A program made the position numbers and the translations under genes. From Actinomycetaceae bacterium MB13-C1-2 (GTDB lineage Bacteria > Actinomycetota > Actinomycetes > Actinomycetales > Actinomycetaceae): a DNA stretch of 64,000 nt. The notes under the pieces are model-generated. The model had not been told where the DNA came from. It worked only from the letters and a program-made list of their open reading frames with translations, and searched no databases. Of the stretch, positions 38,472 through 47,090 are shown piece after piece. Position 1 is the stretch's first letter. Each line of letters starts with the position of its first letter. The stretch is from positions 124,001-188,000 of the forward strand of contig CP141731.1 in NCBI GenBank assembly GCA_035621235.1. Reading direction: 5' to 3'.

Positions 38472-39662
38472 CTAAGACAGCAAGAATGGGCGCAGCGCAG
38501 CGGCGGCATTGTCTTTGCTGTGCACCTTTAGGACATAGTCTCGCCCTTGTTCTCCCAGTCTCGCACGATACTGCGGATCGGCTACTAGAGCCCGCATTAC
38601 CTGCTCTAGACTGCTTGGATCCGCCTCAACAACAGGGGCATCTAGCCCGTATTCTTCACGGATATGTTCGCGCGTTGACTGCCAAGTATGTGCAACAGCT
38701 ACGCGCCGCGAGAGCATTGCTTCCAAAGATGCCACGCCATACTGTCCATTGAGGATTCCGTCGACAACGATGTCCGCAGAAGCAACTAGAGCAGGCATCT
38801 TCTCGGGGCTAATGTTGGCAACGTCGATGAATCGCAAGAGGCCTTCCGACTCGAGCTTTCTAAGGGTGGCCCTGATCTGATCGGTGCCCTTCCACACTCC
38901 CTGGCTGGGAACATGAAGAACTACCGGAAGATGGCTGTCTTCCGGGGGTAGCGGCGCGTCCCACCGATCGGGATCAGAAAGCGTCGGTACCCAGGTCGCA
39001 CCACTTCGAAATGCACGCAAATAGGGATTTGAGACGAACTCTGGAATTCCCAAACCATCAGCGAGATCGTGATTAGCCTGGGCAAGGCGCTCAACTTCTT
39101 CCACCCACTCAGGGCTTGCGTCACGATAGGGAGAAAATGGTTCAAGTAGTTGATGTTTGGAAGGTAGCCGCACATCTGTCCCGTGCCACATTAACGCGAC
39201 TTTGAGGCCTAGTTCTTGAAGATTTTCTATCTGTCGGCTGGTTAGTTGCCACCCCTCGTCGACTATCAATGGCGCACCCGCCTCAACAATGACGTGGGTG
39301 AACCGAGCAAGCTCCTCCAGTTGGCGACGTTTCCATAGGTGCGAGTACCCCCATACGTTCATCCGAACGTCAGTGTCAGCGGCAAATCTATGCCATGCTT
39401 CGGGTTTGTAATACTGAAGACATTGGGCCCCGACTCCCGGTAAGCTTTCCGCTGCCCTCGCCCACAGGTAGCCTTGACCTGCATAGTTGGTCGGACCGAT
39501 GAGCAATCGAGTGTCCGTAGCGGGAGCATGGGCAACCTGACGTAGATCTGTCGGCTTCCAGGTTGCGGTGGGTCCGACAATCCTGGCCTGTACTGACTCC
39601 GGCAACAACGGAATCGTATGGGCAGCAATCTCGTTTCGAACTCTAGCCACTGTGGAAGACAT
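38472..39662 (-). CDS. GT4-like glycosyltransferase, sister of the next gene upstream
   Basis: A 396-residue GT-B-type protein. The N-terminal half has TRLLIGPTNYAGQGYLWARA; the C-terminal half has VLHVPSQGVWKGTDQIRATL and NGQYGVASLEAMLSRRVAVAH, which is the nucleotide-sugar site with its Glu. MWHGTDVRLPS is shared in form with the sister protein (VAHGSDVRTPS). The pair is in tandem with a 13-base gap and clearly arose by duplication. Both lack a signal peptide and act in the cytoplasm. Members of this group are scattered through actinobacterial polysaccharide loci; the sugar and acceptor are unknown. Confidence 0.77.
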   Translation of the reverse strand: MSSTVARVRNEIAAHTIPLLPESVQARIVGPTATWKPTDLRQVAHAPATDTRLLIGPTNYAGQGYLWARAAESLPGVGAQCLQYYKPEAWHRFAADTDVRMNVWGYSHLWKRRQLEELARFTHVIVEAGAPLIVDEGWQLTSRQIENLQELGLKVALMWHGTDVRLPSKHQLLEPFSPYRDASPEWVEEVERLAQANHDLADGLGIPEFVSNPYLRAFRSGATWVPTLSDPDRWDAPLPPEDSHLPVVLHVPSQGVWKGTDQIRATLRKLESEGLLRFIDVANISPEKMPALVASADIVVDGILNGQYGVASLEAMLSRRVAVAHTWQSTREHIREEYGLDAPVVEADPSSLEQVMRALVADPQYRARLGEQGRDYVLKVHSKDNAAAALRPFLLS

Positions 39663-39675
39663 TAGTGCTCACCGC

Positions 39676-40881
39676 CTAATTTTGGGCTTCAGAAAACAGG
39701 AATGGGCGCAATGCTTCTGCTGCCCGCTTGACCGAATGTACGTCCAGCGCAAATGACCGACTCTCGCGAGCTACCTCGGCATACGAGGTTGGCTCTAGCG
39801 CGATGCTCCTAACCACGGTCTCTATTGTCTCCGGGTTGGCCTCCAGAATCGGCAGATCTCGGCCGGTTCGCTCTACTATCTCGCTGCGCACAAAGTCCCC
39901 GGCCTGAGCAACTACGACGCGGCCAGCCAACATCGCCTCAACTCCGGTGACTCCATACGGGCCAATGGCAAGTTGGTCGATAACCACATCTGCCCATGAG
40001 ATCCGGGTCGGCATTTCTTCATACCTGACATTCGTTATTTCTTGATACTCGATTAACCCCGCGTCGACTAGAGACCCCATCGCTTCGCGAATCGCTGGAG
40101 TGCCCTTCAACTCAGGGCGCGAAGGAGCGTGGAGCACCCGTAACTTGTGGCTTCCCAGTCCGGGAAACGGAAGAGCGGTCCATCGCTTGGGGTCGGTGAG
40201 AATCGGTAACCACCGAGCCTCTGGAACATAGCTCAATAGATCAAGAGTAGACACGTACTTGGGAACATCCAAACTGTCCAAGATCGCCCGATTCTTGGTC
40301 GTTTTCTTCTCCAGTACGTCCGTTAGTCCATCTAGCGACTCAGAAAATGGCGAGAACCTCTCAATGGTCACGTGCTGGGAGGGCGTGCGCACATCGCTAC
40401 CGTGAGCAACCATCGCCACCTTTATTCCGTGTTCGCATAAGTCTTGAATTTCTGACCTTATGTCGTCTCCATAAAGGCCTGGAATAATCGGTAACTCCGA
40501 CTCATAAAGGATGTGGGTGAAGGTGTCAATAATCGCCCTTCTTTGTCGAGCCGCCCAAGCGCGTGAATACCAGCCAACCGTGCCGGGAACAGCGAAATCC
40601 GGGTCTTTTGTGAAGCTAAGTCCAGGTCTTACAAACGCTAGACTCTGCGCCTCAACGCCCTCCAGGCTCCTAGCCGCGTTAGCCCAATAGACTCCCTGTG
40701 AGGCGGAATTTGCCGGACCAATCAACAATCGTTTCTCGCCTTTGGCGGCGCGCGCAACACAGTTGAGGTCGTCCCGATCCCACGAATATCGTTCACCGAC
40801 GATTCGCGTTCGCAACGAAGCGGGTAACCACGCAAGAGCGTGCTCTGCAGTCACTCTAACTATCTGTCTAGAAGCTCTCAT
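39676..40881 (-). CDS. GT4-like glycosyltransferase, sister of the next gene downstream
   Basis: A 401-residue GT-B-type protein paralogous to its downstream neighbour. Matching blocks are RLLIGPANSASQGVYWANA, VAHGSDVRTPSQHV, VLHAPSRPELKGTPAIREAM and IGPYGVTGVEAMLAGRVVVAQ. The last is the nucleotide-sugar site. The open frame reaches 40932, but the residues before ATG at 40881 look random, and the sister protein starts at the equivalent place. The ribosome site is weak (GGTGAT). It starts 81 bases after the stop of the large amidase gene, so it may have its own promoter or be read through from there. Confidence 0.77.
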   Translation of the reverse strand: MRASRQIVRVTAEHALAWLPASLRTRIVGERYSWDRDDLNCVARAAKGEKRLLIGPANSASQGVYWANAARSLEGVEAQSLAFVRPGLSFTKDPDFAVPGTVGWYSRAWAARQRRAIIDTFTHILYESELPIIPGLYGDDIRSEIQDLCEHGIKVAMVAHGSDVRTPSQHVTIERFSPFSESLDGLTDVLEKKTTKNRAILDSLDVPKYVSTLDLLSYVPEARWLPILTDPKRWTALPFPGLGSHKLRVLHAPSRPELKGTPAIREAMGSLVDAGLIEYQEITNVRYEEMPTRISWADVVIDQLAIGPYGVTGVEAMLAGRVVVAQAGDFVRSEIVERTGRDLPILEANPETIETVVRSIALEPTSYAEVARESRSFALDVHSVKRAAEALRPFLFSEAQN

Positions 40882-40962
40882 CAGAGCATCACCATAACAT
40901 CGGCTCCAATCGCACCGAGCGACAGTGCGCAAGGGGCCTCAGCGACTACCCCTCGGATTGGT

Positions 40963-43900
40963 TTATCTGACACCGTAAGAGAATAGTCGACCATCCGAGT
41001 GCACCGCCCAAAGTGAGGACTTGAAGTCCTTCTGGCTTGCTGAGCCGATCGCAACCATCCCGTTCCATCCCTGACCAATGGCCAGCTTTCCACTAAGAGT
41101 TCCACTCGCCGAGGCCGTGTAACGGAAAAGGTTGCCAGACTTTTCTCGAACAACAAGATCGGCGGTTCCTCCACCACCCCAGTGGCCCACGCCGGTCATG
41201 GCCGTCACCGACGACCAGCCCGATCCCATATTCACCGAAGACGCGAAACCGCCATTGCCGTCCCCTAGGTAGAAATGAAGCGTGTCTCCCTTTATGCCGT
41301 AGATTGCCGGACGGGAACCCAACTGCACCAGAGCCATCTTCGACATGCCACCCCAGCCCTGACCAATGACGCGTGAGCCCGCCCAACCACCTTTTCCGTC
41401 TCCGCGGTACAGATGCAAGGCACCAGTCAGTGAGTGCCGCGCGAGGATGTCATTGTTTCCATCACCGTCCCAATCGACGCCACCCTGAATCCAGTCCATC
41501 TTTCCCCAGCCGTTACCGATGACCACCGGCATGGCGAACGTCTCGTCGTAACCGCCCGCATACAGCCTCAGATTCTTGTTGCTGTCTACCAGCATGAGGT
41601 CGGGTCTCGAATCTCCGTTCCAGTCCCCGGCATATACGATCTGCGCGGGCCAACCGTTTCCGATCTGTCGGCTGCCCGACCACTCGACCGGCGTAGGAGA
41701 GTTATTCGAGGAGTCTCCGCCCGAGGATGCCGGGAAGTAACGTTTCATCAAGTCCCAGAACATCTTTTGACCGATGGCCGGACAGTTTGCTCCGGTCCCG
41801 TTGCCGACGTACGGCGTGTACATGTAAAGGGAAGCCGTAGCGTAGTTCTCAAGCTTGAAGGTCTGCGAACCGCAGGCGGTGCCAGCATTGTTCTGAACCG
41901 TCACACTCTGTCCGTTTTGGAACGCAAGAATGTACTGTTCCCAGGTCGCATTGATCTTGTATGTGGCAAGCTTTTCGGCGCCGTAGTAGACCTGTTTTGC
42001 AAAGCCTGCCTGCGCCGCATCGCACCCACTTCCATCCGGACAACCCGCACCCATTGCCTTGGCCCAGACAGCATCGGTCTTGGGCTGAGTCAGGCCAGAC
42101 TGTTCCTTTTGAAGGGTGACGAGAATGACCTGGGGGTTTAGACCGCAAGCCTTTGCGGTTTTGTCGATGATGGTCCACGGTCGCTGGCTACCGCTCAGAT
42201 TGAGCGCCGAGCAACCTCCTGTCTTCACTCGGATCGGATTGAGCTTAGAGGTTGGGAACGTCATATCCTTTAGGCACTTTGAACTCCCGCTTGATTTACA
42301 ACTCGCACCAGCCGACTCGATGAAGCTCTTGATCTGGGACTCAGTCATCGCATTCGGGTTGTAGAACACCGCATCGGAGATCACATTGCCCGGCTTAAAC
42401 GTGGTGGTGGATGGCGTAGTCGTACCTGAAGACGGAGCATTAAGCTTCGCAAGGTAGGCATTTACTTCGCTGCGGACTGTATCCATTTGCTTGTAAAAGG
42501 CATCTCCGGGACAGTCTGTCCAACCCACGTCACGATGTGCGGAGACCCTGGGAACGGTTGCTCCACCGGCCCACTGGGCCTGGACCTTGACCTTTTCTGT
42601 CGCACTCTTGACTCCGTGCAGGTTCAGTTTCCAGGCAATCGCTTTGCTCATTGCCTGCCGGGCAACTACCGGAGGAGCTGAGTCCGTATAGCTTCCTAAG
42701 ACCGTGATCCCAAAAGTGTCGTAGTTTGCACCCAGTGCGTGGGCTCCTTGAATCCCCTTAGTGAGCCCACCGTAGCGACCTTCCCAAACCCCACCGTACT
42801 TATCGACAACCAAGTTATAGCCGATGTCTCCCCAACCCCGAGACACTGCCTGCCACTGGTAGACATTGCGTAACTGCTGCGGAACCTGAGCCTGGGTGTA
42901 GTTGTTATTTCCCTCGGTGTGGTGAACCACGGCTCCCTTAACCGCTATCGGCTCGGGGGTCCAGGTGCTCACCTGGCGACAGTCACCAGTACACCACGCT
43001 TTCCTTGTGCCAATCTTCAAGCCTTCGAAGCCAGTGTCGTAGATAGTCCCCGCTGAGTTGAGTCCGACCGCGGGCTGGATGCCGCGCAGAGACTGTACTA
43101 CCGAGCCGGAAAATGACACTCCGTCCGTTTCGACCAAACCGTCGGTGTCAAGAGCCTTGTCTCTCAGATCTGTCCCAACCAGTTCGTCTGTGTCGAGAGC
43201 CTTGTCGTCTTGATCCGCTTCCACCGGTTCATCTGACCTCGAATCTTGGTCATCTTCATCCGTTTTGGTCGGACCGTCCGATTGGTTGTCCTCTTCCTCG
43301 ACTAACTCATCTGCCGACTGGGCGTCGTCTTCATCAGTCTGATCCGGGTAGATATCAAGCAGAACGTTTTCGGCTGGCGCAAAGGTCTCAGCATTGATCA
43401 CATGCAACGTAAGACCAGAGACATCGGTGCCCGAATCGGTCTTGGCCACAACCTCGACGGCCTGCACGTTGGCTAGTGTGAGGGGCTCAGTTCCGCCACG
43501 GGTCTCGTCTACCGACTGATTGACCTCGGACTCTATAGTCCTCCACTCGGTCCACATTCCGTCTGTCAGATAGCGCCAGTAAACTGACTCGGGCTGTGGC
43601 GAACCAAGGTCCCAGGTCACGCCGAGCACGGCGACATCGGCTTCGAGATCAATGCGAGCTATCCCCTGAGTGTCCGGGGCGAGAGTTCTCTTCGACTCCT
43701 CCACCGTCTGCTCTTGAAGCGCCTGCTCGACCGCCTCAACCTGTTGTCGATCGCCCTGTTCCTCGGTCACAGGGCCGGTCTCCGTGTAGCTCTCGTCGAT
43801 TACTGCGTCCGCGAAGTCGAGTTCGGTTGTCTCCGGATCCACAACAACCGGGTCAACCTGGTTCATAAACAAAGTTGCTATCTCGGTCGTAGATAGGAAT

Positions 43901-44055
43901 GGGGCTGTGGGGAACGTCGAGGGAGAAGCTGACTCCGTTGCACCGGCATCCGTTGTCACGAGCGCCAGGGAGCCAAAAGCAAGAGCCCCGGTCACGACCG
44001 TAGCCCCGGCCTTTTTGAGAATCAGTCTTGAGGTAGTCCTCTGCAGAGTTGCCAC
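40963..44055 (-). CDS. Secreted peptidoglycan amidase with transglycosylase-like and FG-GAP domains
   Basis: A 1030-residue exported cell-wall hydrolase. It has a signal peptide (1-40, cleavage near DAGATES), then a beta domain (about 130-230) often seen before actinobacterial amidase domains, and a very acidic linker (236-311). The PGRP/amidase-2 domain (about 350-540) has VVHHTEG at 377-381, DIGYN near 410, and HRDVGWTDCPG with the zinc Cys515. A domain at about 560-775 (SDAVFYNPNAMT, LVTLQKEQSG with Glu651, ATASLYMYTPY) looks like a lysozyme/transglycosylase-type fold. FG-GAP repeats follow to the end (DWNGDSRPDLML, DWDGDGNNDIL). GTG at 44055 is the start, with AGGAG ten bases upstream. 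It shares its upstream region with the gene at 44222. It cleaves the N-acetylmuramoyl-L-alanine bond. Confidence 0.88.
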   Translation of the reverse strand: MATLQRTTSRLILKKAGATVVTGALAFGSLALVTTDAGATESASPSTFPTAPFLSTTEIATLFMNQVDPVVVDPETTELDFADAVIDESYTETGPVTEEQGDRQQVEAVEQALQEQTVEESKRTLAPDTQGIARIDLEADVAVLGVTWDLGSPQPESVYWRYLTDGMWTEWRTIESEVNQSVDETRGGTEPLTLANVQAVEVVAKTDSGTDVSGLTLHVINAETFAPAENVLLDIYPDQTDEDDAQSADELVEEEDNQSDGPTKTDEDDQDSRSDEPVEADQDDKALDTDELVGTDLRDKALDTDGLVETDGVSFSGSVVQSLRGIQPAVGLNSAGTIYDTGFEGLKIGTRKAWCTGDCRQVSTWTPEPIAVKGAVVHHTEGNNNYTQAQVPQQLRNVYQWQAVSRGWGDIGYNLVVDKYGGVWEGRYGGLTKGIQGAHALGANYDTFGITVLGSYTDSAPPVVARQAMSKAIAWKLNLHGVKSATEKVKVQAQWAGGATVPRVSAHRDVGWTDCPGDAFYKQMDTVRSEVNAYLAKLNAPSSGTTTPSTTTFKPGNVISDAVFYNPNAMTESQIKSFIESAGASCKSSGSSKCLKDMTFPTSKLNPIRVKTGGCSALNLSGSQRPWTIIDKTAKACGLNPQVILVTLQKEQSGLTQPKTDAVWAKAMGAGCPDGSGCDAAQAGFAKQVYYGAEKLATYKINATWEQYILAFQNGQSVTVQNNAGTACGSQTFKLENYATASLYMYTPYVGNGTGANCPAIGQKMFWDLMKRYFPASSGGDSSNNSPTPVEWSGSRQIGNGWPAQIVYAGDWNGDSRPDLMLVDSNKNLRLYAGGYDETFAMPVVIGNGWGKMDWIQGGVDWDGDGNNDILARHSLTGALHLYRGDGKGGWAGSRVIGQGWGGMSKMALVQLGSRPAIYGIKGDTLHFYLGDGNGGFASSVNMGSGWSSVTAMTGVGHWGGGGTADLVVREKSGNLFRYTASASGTLSGKLAIGQGWNGMVAIGSASQKDFKSSLWAVHSDGRLFSYGVR
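43123..43203 (-). repeat. Tandem repeat coding for an acidic linker
   Basis: Two copies of a unit of about 45 bases (second copy shorter) encode residues 285-299 and 300-311 of the amidase, both opening with KALDTD. Third-position differences exist between copies, so the duplication is not brand new. Length variation among strains is plausible here. Confidence 0.7.
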
Positions 44056-44113
44056 GCGCCCGTTACTCCTAGTGTTGAACTCACAGTAGTCACATTGACC
44101 TCAACCGTAACAC
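44046..44113 (-). promoter_or_regulatory. Identical 68-bp leader, copy A (amidase at 40963)
   Basis: This 68-base block is identical to the one at 46900-46967. It spans the first codons (GTG GCA ACT), the AGGAG ribosome site and about 58 bases of leader. Identity across non-coding bases, while the downstream coding regions have diverged, points to a shared control element or recent gene conversion. Confidence 0.8.
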
Positions 44114-44121
44114 TAGTAACA
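44107..44121 (-). promoter_or_regulatory. Candidate MtrA-type direct repeat, copy A
   Basis: On the plus strand it reads GTAACA-CTA-GTAACA, a perfect 6-base direct repeat with a 9-base period. Direct repeats of this form have, as I recall, been reported as MtrA sites in corynebacteria and streptomycetes. Assignment to MtrA is inference. Confidence 0.45.
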
Positions 44122-44144
44122 GGAAGCACGAACACCTGCTGAAT

Positions 44145-44162
44145 AACTACAACCGTGTAGTT
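44145..44162. promoter_or_regulatory. Inverted repeat upstream of the amidase, copy A
   Basis: AACTACA-ACCG-TGTAGTT, a perfect 7-4-7 inverted repeat. The same arms occur at 46999-47016 with spacer ATCG, at the same distance from the shared leader. It is probably an operator or activator site for a dimeric regulator that I cannot name. Confidence 0.55.
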
Positions 44163-44221
44163 ATTCGATGACCTCAGAGACTAGTGTCGTTGCTCCAGCC
44201 AGCGGAACAGACTCACTGCCC

Positions 44222-46909
44222 CTAACTAAACCTCACGACGGTCGAGGGCTCACGCGCCACCTTTGAGCCTCCTACAAAAACCTTCGTGGTGGTTATCACT
44301 GTAGTCTTGCCCGTTGACCATCCACCGTGAACAGCCTGCCCATTTCCGATGTAGATTGCGGCGTGCTCACCAGGCCAAATCAGAATGTCACCGGCTTGCC
44401 ACTCCCCCGTGACCTGCTTAGCCCCAACCTGCAGATATGGCTCAGCTACAGTTCCCGCGTACCATGGCACACTAATCCCAGCCGCTTCAAGCGCCCGCGA
44501 AATCACCCAGGTACATTCACCTACCGCCACCCCAACCTGTTTCTTGGCAGCGTTCGCCACCGCGATACCCAGGGCATTTGAAGTGCCACCGTTAACCCCG
44601 TATGACATCAACGCACCGTCTTGTCTCACAGCCCACAGCGGTGCATTGAGCGTTCCCTTGTCGGAGCCGCTCATGTTTGCCATCGAGTTCCAACCATTGC
44701 CGACGAGAGTGCGAATCCCTGGCGTTCCGTCAGAAAGTCCGGCATACAGGTAAAGAAGTCCGTCACGATCTCGTGCCAACATGTCGGGAACTCCATCGCC
44801 GGTCCAGTCTCCCACTGCAACGAGAGCGCTCATTGCCCCCCACCCGGTACCGAGGCGATTAGGTGATCGAAAACCACCGAAGCCATCCCCCGGATAGAAG
44901 TACATCCGAGACTCACCTGCCGTCACGGCGTATATCCCGGGACCTGTCGCCGTTTCCGTGAGGAGGATGTGGGACATACCACCCCACCCATTGCCGATCT
45001 GACGCGATGGCAGAAATCCACCTCTGCCGTTGCCCGGGTACAGCCGCAAGGAGTTGTCAGACTTCATCCTCGCGATGATGTCAACGTTGCCGTCACCATT
45101 CCAGTCCACTCCGCCTTGAACCCATTCAACGTTATTCCATCCGTTTCCGATCCTATAGCGAACACCAAATCGCTCGTTCGCCAGCCCTGGGTACAGCCAC
45201 ATGTACCCAGCATCATCAATGAGAATCATGTCCGGATAGCCATTGCCATCCCAGTCTCCAGGGAATACGACTCGTGAAAACCAGCCATTGCCGATCTGCA
45301 CCGGGCCATTCCAACTTATCGGTGAGGGTTGGCCAATCGTGCCACCCATAGGTTCCGCCCTGGATATGTTCATTCTTGCTAGATGTGCGTCGACCTCACT
45401 GCGTACAGTGTCCATTTGCGCATAGAAAGCGTCACCGGGGCAGTCCGTCGGCCCAACATCTCGATGCGCCGAAACGGCCGGCACGGAGATCTTTGCGGCG
45501 CTTCCGGCCTCTAGGTTCCAGGCACCGGGCACTTGAATCTTGGTCGTAGCGCTCTTCACACCAACCTGGTTTAGCTTCCATGCGATCGCCTTACTCATTG
45601 CTTGACGAGCAACGGTTGGAGGCGCGACTTTCGTGTACGAACCGAGCATCGCAATACCAAAAGTCTCATAGTTGGCCCCGTATGCGTGGGCTCCCTGAAC
45701 CTGGTTGGTAAGGCTTCCGACTCGTCCCTCCCAGACACCACCGTAGGCGTCAACGATCAGGTTGTACCCGATATCGCCCCAGCCGCGAGTGACCGCATGA
45801 TAATACTGGATGTTTTGGATCAGTTGGGGGACCTGGGCTTTGGTATATCCGTCCTTGCTGCTCTCCGTATGGTGAACCACGGCACCCTGGACTTTATTGG
45901 TAGTCCATTCATCAACATCACAGCTGGGACCGGTGCACCATTGCTTCCGAGTGCCGATCTTCAGCCCGTCGTAGCCCGTATCATAGATCGTTCCCCCAGC
46001 GTTCAATCCGCTCGTGGACAGCGAGCTCAGCGAGTTCGGTACCGAGGACGATCTCAGTGAGACTCCGTCTGCCTGGGCGAGGTCTTTCTTGTCGAGCGCG
46101 ACGTCCTCCGTGTAACCCGTTTCCTCCAACTCTTCGTCGACCTCACCCGACTGTCCCTCAGTCCCTTCCTTTTGAGGTTGATCCCCTGTAGCTTCTTCCC
46201 CCGACTGAGCTTCTTCGTCAGGGTATATGTCGAGGAGGGCGTTATCGGCGGGCGCGAAATACTCGGCATTGACTACCTGGAGTGCCAATCCCGGAACCGG
46301 AGTTCCTTCAGCGGTAATCGCAACCACCTCTACGGCATCCGTATTTGCCAGAATCAGCACCTCGGTGCCAGCGAGTACCTCCCCGCTTTCCTCATTCGAC
46401 TCTGCTTCTAGGTTCCCCCATTCCGACCACACTCCGTTCGAAAGAGAACGCCAAGCTATGATCTCGGGAGTGGGCGAGTCAATGTCCCATGTAGCGCCGA
46501 CGACAGCAACGTCTGCGTCCAGGTCGATCCGAGCGATGCCCTGAAGAACTGATTCATCGCTTCCGTCCTTCCCCGCCTGTTGCACTGCCTCTACCTGCTG
46601 TTCGTTTCCGACCTCCTCAGCGACAGGTCCCGTCTCGGTGTAGGACTCGCTGATCACGGCGTCGGCGAACTCAACCTCGGTAGCTTCCGGATTATCAACC
46701 ACCGGATCGACCTCGTTAACGAACAGCGCCGGAATCTCACCCGTAAAGAAAGAAGTTGCACCCTCGGAACCTATCGATGAGGGACTGCCAACAGCCTGCG
46801 CCCCAGGGGCGATGAGGAAGACAGAACCCAAGGCCAGTACGGAGACAACAACAGTTGCTCCGAATGCCGCCAAGTAAGATTTCGAGGTACGAATCAGCCG
46901 AGTTGCCAC
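44222..46909 (-). CDS. Secreted peptidoglycan amidase with FG-GAP repeats and C-terminal CHAP/NlpC-like domain
   Basis: An 895-residue paralogue of the amidase at 40963. It has a signal peptide (about 1-40), a beta domain (DLDADVAVVGATWDI), an acidic linker, then a PGRP/amidase-2 domain (about 310-500) with VVHHTES, DIGYN and HRDVGPTDCPG. FG-GAP repeats follow (about 520-770; DWDGNGYPDMIL, DWNGDGNVDII). Unlike its sister it lacks the transglycosylase-like part but ends in a papain-type module (776-895). This module has Cys799 in GECTWVISRAL and His849 in PGEHAAIYIGNG, resembling CHAP/NlpC-P60 enzymes. It can therefore probably cut both the amide bond to muramic acid and a stem-peptide or cross-bridge bond. 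GTG at 46909 is the start, with AGGAG ten bases upstream. Confidence 0.88.
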   Translation of the reverse strand: MATRLIRTSKSYLAAFGATVVVSVLALGSVFLIAPGAQAVGSPSSIGSEGATSFFTGEIPALFVNEVDPVVDNPEATEVEFADAVISESYTETGPVAEEVGNEQQVEAVQQAGKDGSDESVLQGIARIDLDADVAVVGATWDIDSPTPEIIAWRSLSNGVWSEWGNLEAESNEESGEVLAGTEVLILANTDAVEVVAITAEGTPVPGLALQVVNAEYFAPADNALLDIYPDEEAQSGEEATGDQPQKEGTEGQSGEVDEELEETGYTEDVALDKKDLAQADGVSLRSSSVPNSLSSLSTSGLNAGGTIYDTGYDGLKIGTRKQWCTGPSCDVDEWTTNKVQGAVVHHTESSKDGYTKAQVPQLIQNIQYYHAVTRGWGDIGYNLIVDAYGGVWEGRVGSLTNQVQGAHAYGANYETFGIAMLGSYTKVAPPTVARQAMSKAIAWKLNQVGVKSATTKIQVPGAWNLEAGSAAKISVPAVSAHRDVGPTDCPGDAFYAQMDTVRSEVDAHLARMNISRAEPMGGTIGQPSPISWNGPVQIGNGWFSRVVFPGDWDGNGYPDMILIDDAGYMWLYPGLANERFGVRYRIGNGWNNVEWVQGGVDWNGDGNVDIIARMKSDNSLRLYPGNGRGGFLPSRQIGNGWGGMSHILLTETATGPGIYAVTAGESRMYFYPGDGFGGFRSPNRLGTGWGAMSALVAVGDWTGDGVPDMLARDRDGLLYLYAGLSDGTPGIRTLVGNGWNSMANMSGSDKGTLNAPLWAVRQDGALMSYGVNGGTSNALGIAVANAAKKQVGVAVGECTWVISRALEAAGISVPWYAGTVAEPYLQVGAKQVTGEWQAGDILIWPGEHAAIYIGNGQAVHGGWSTGKTTVITTTKVFVGGSKVAREPSTVVRFS

Positions 46910-46967
46910 GCGCCCGTTACTCCTAGTGTTGAACTCACAGTAGTCACATTGACCTCAACCGTAACAC
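46900..46967 (-). promoter_or_regulatory. Identical 68-bp leader, copy B (amidase at 44222)
   Basis: Identical base for base to 44046-44113, including the ribosome site and GTG start. The sequence diverges immediately outside the block on both sides apart from the inverted repeat farther upstream. Confidence 0.8.
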
Positions 46968-46975
46968 CAGCAACA
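46961..46975 (-). promoter_or_regulatory. Candidate MtrA-type direct repeat, copy B
   Basis: Plus strand GTAACA-CCA-GCAACA, the same arrangement as copy A with one mismatch in the second unit. Same reasoning and same caution. Confidence 0.4.
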
Positions 46976-46998
46976 AGACGCATAAACCTGTCGAACGT

Positions 46999-47016
46999 AA
47001 CTACAATCGTGTAGTT
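46999..47016. promoter_or_regulatory. Inverted repeat upstream of the amidase, copy B
   Basis: AACTACA-ATCG-TGTAGTT. Arms are identical to copy A; only one spacer base differs. It lies 31 bases upstream of the shared leader, as in copy A. Confidence 0.55.
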
Positions 47017-47090
47017 TTCGAATCCATCGGGCGCCGCCACAGCCCGGCCTGTGTCTGCGTTTACCGTCTGGCGATCCACATATGGGGAAG

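Noticed and set aside
40963-46909. The two amidases as prophage endolysins
   Set aside because: Both have signal peptides, FG-GAP repeats and actinobacterial beta domains, with no phage genes nearby.
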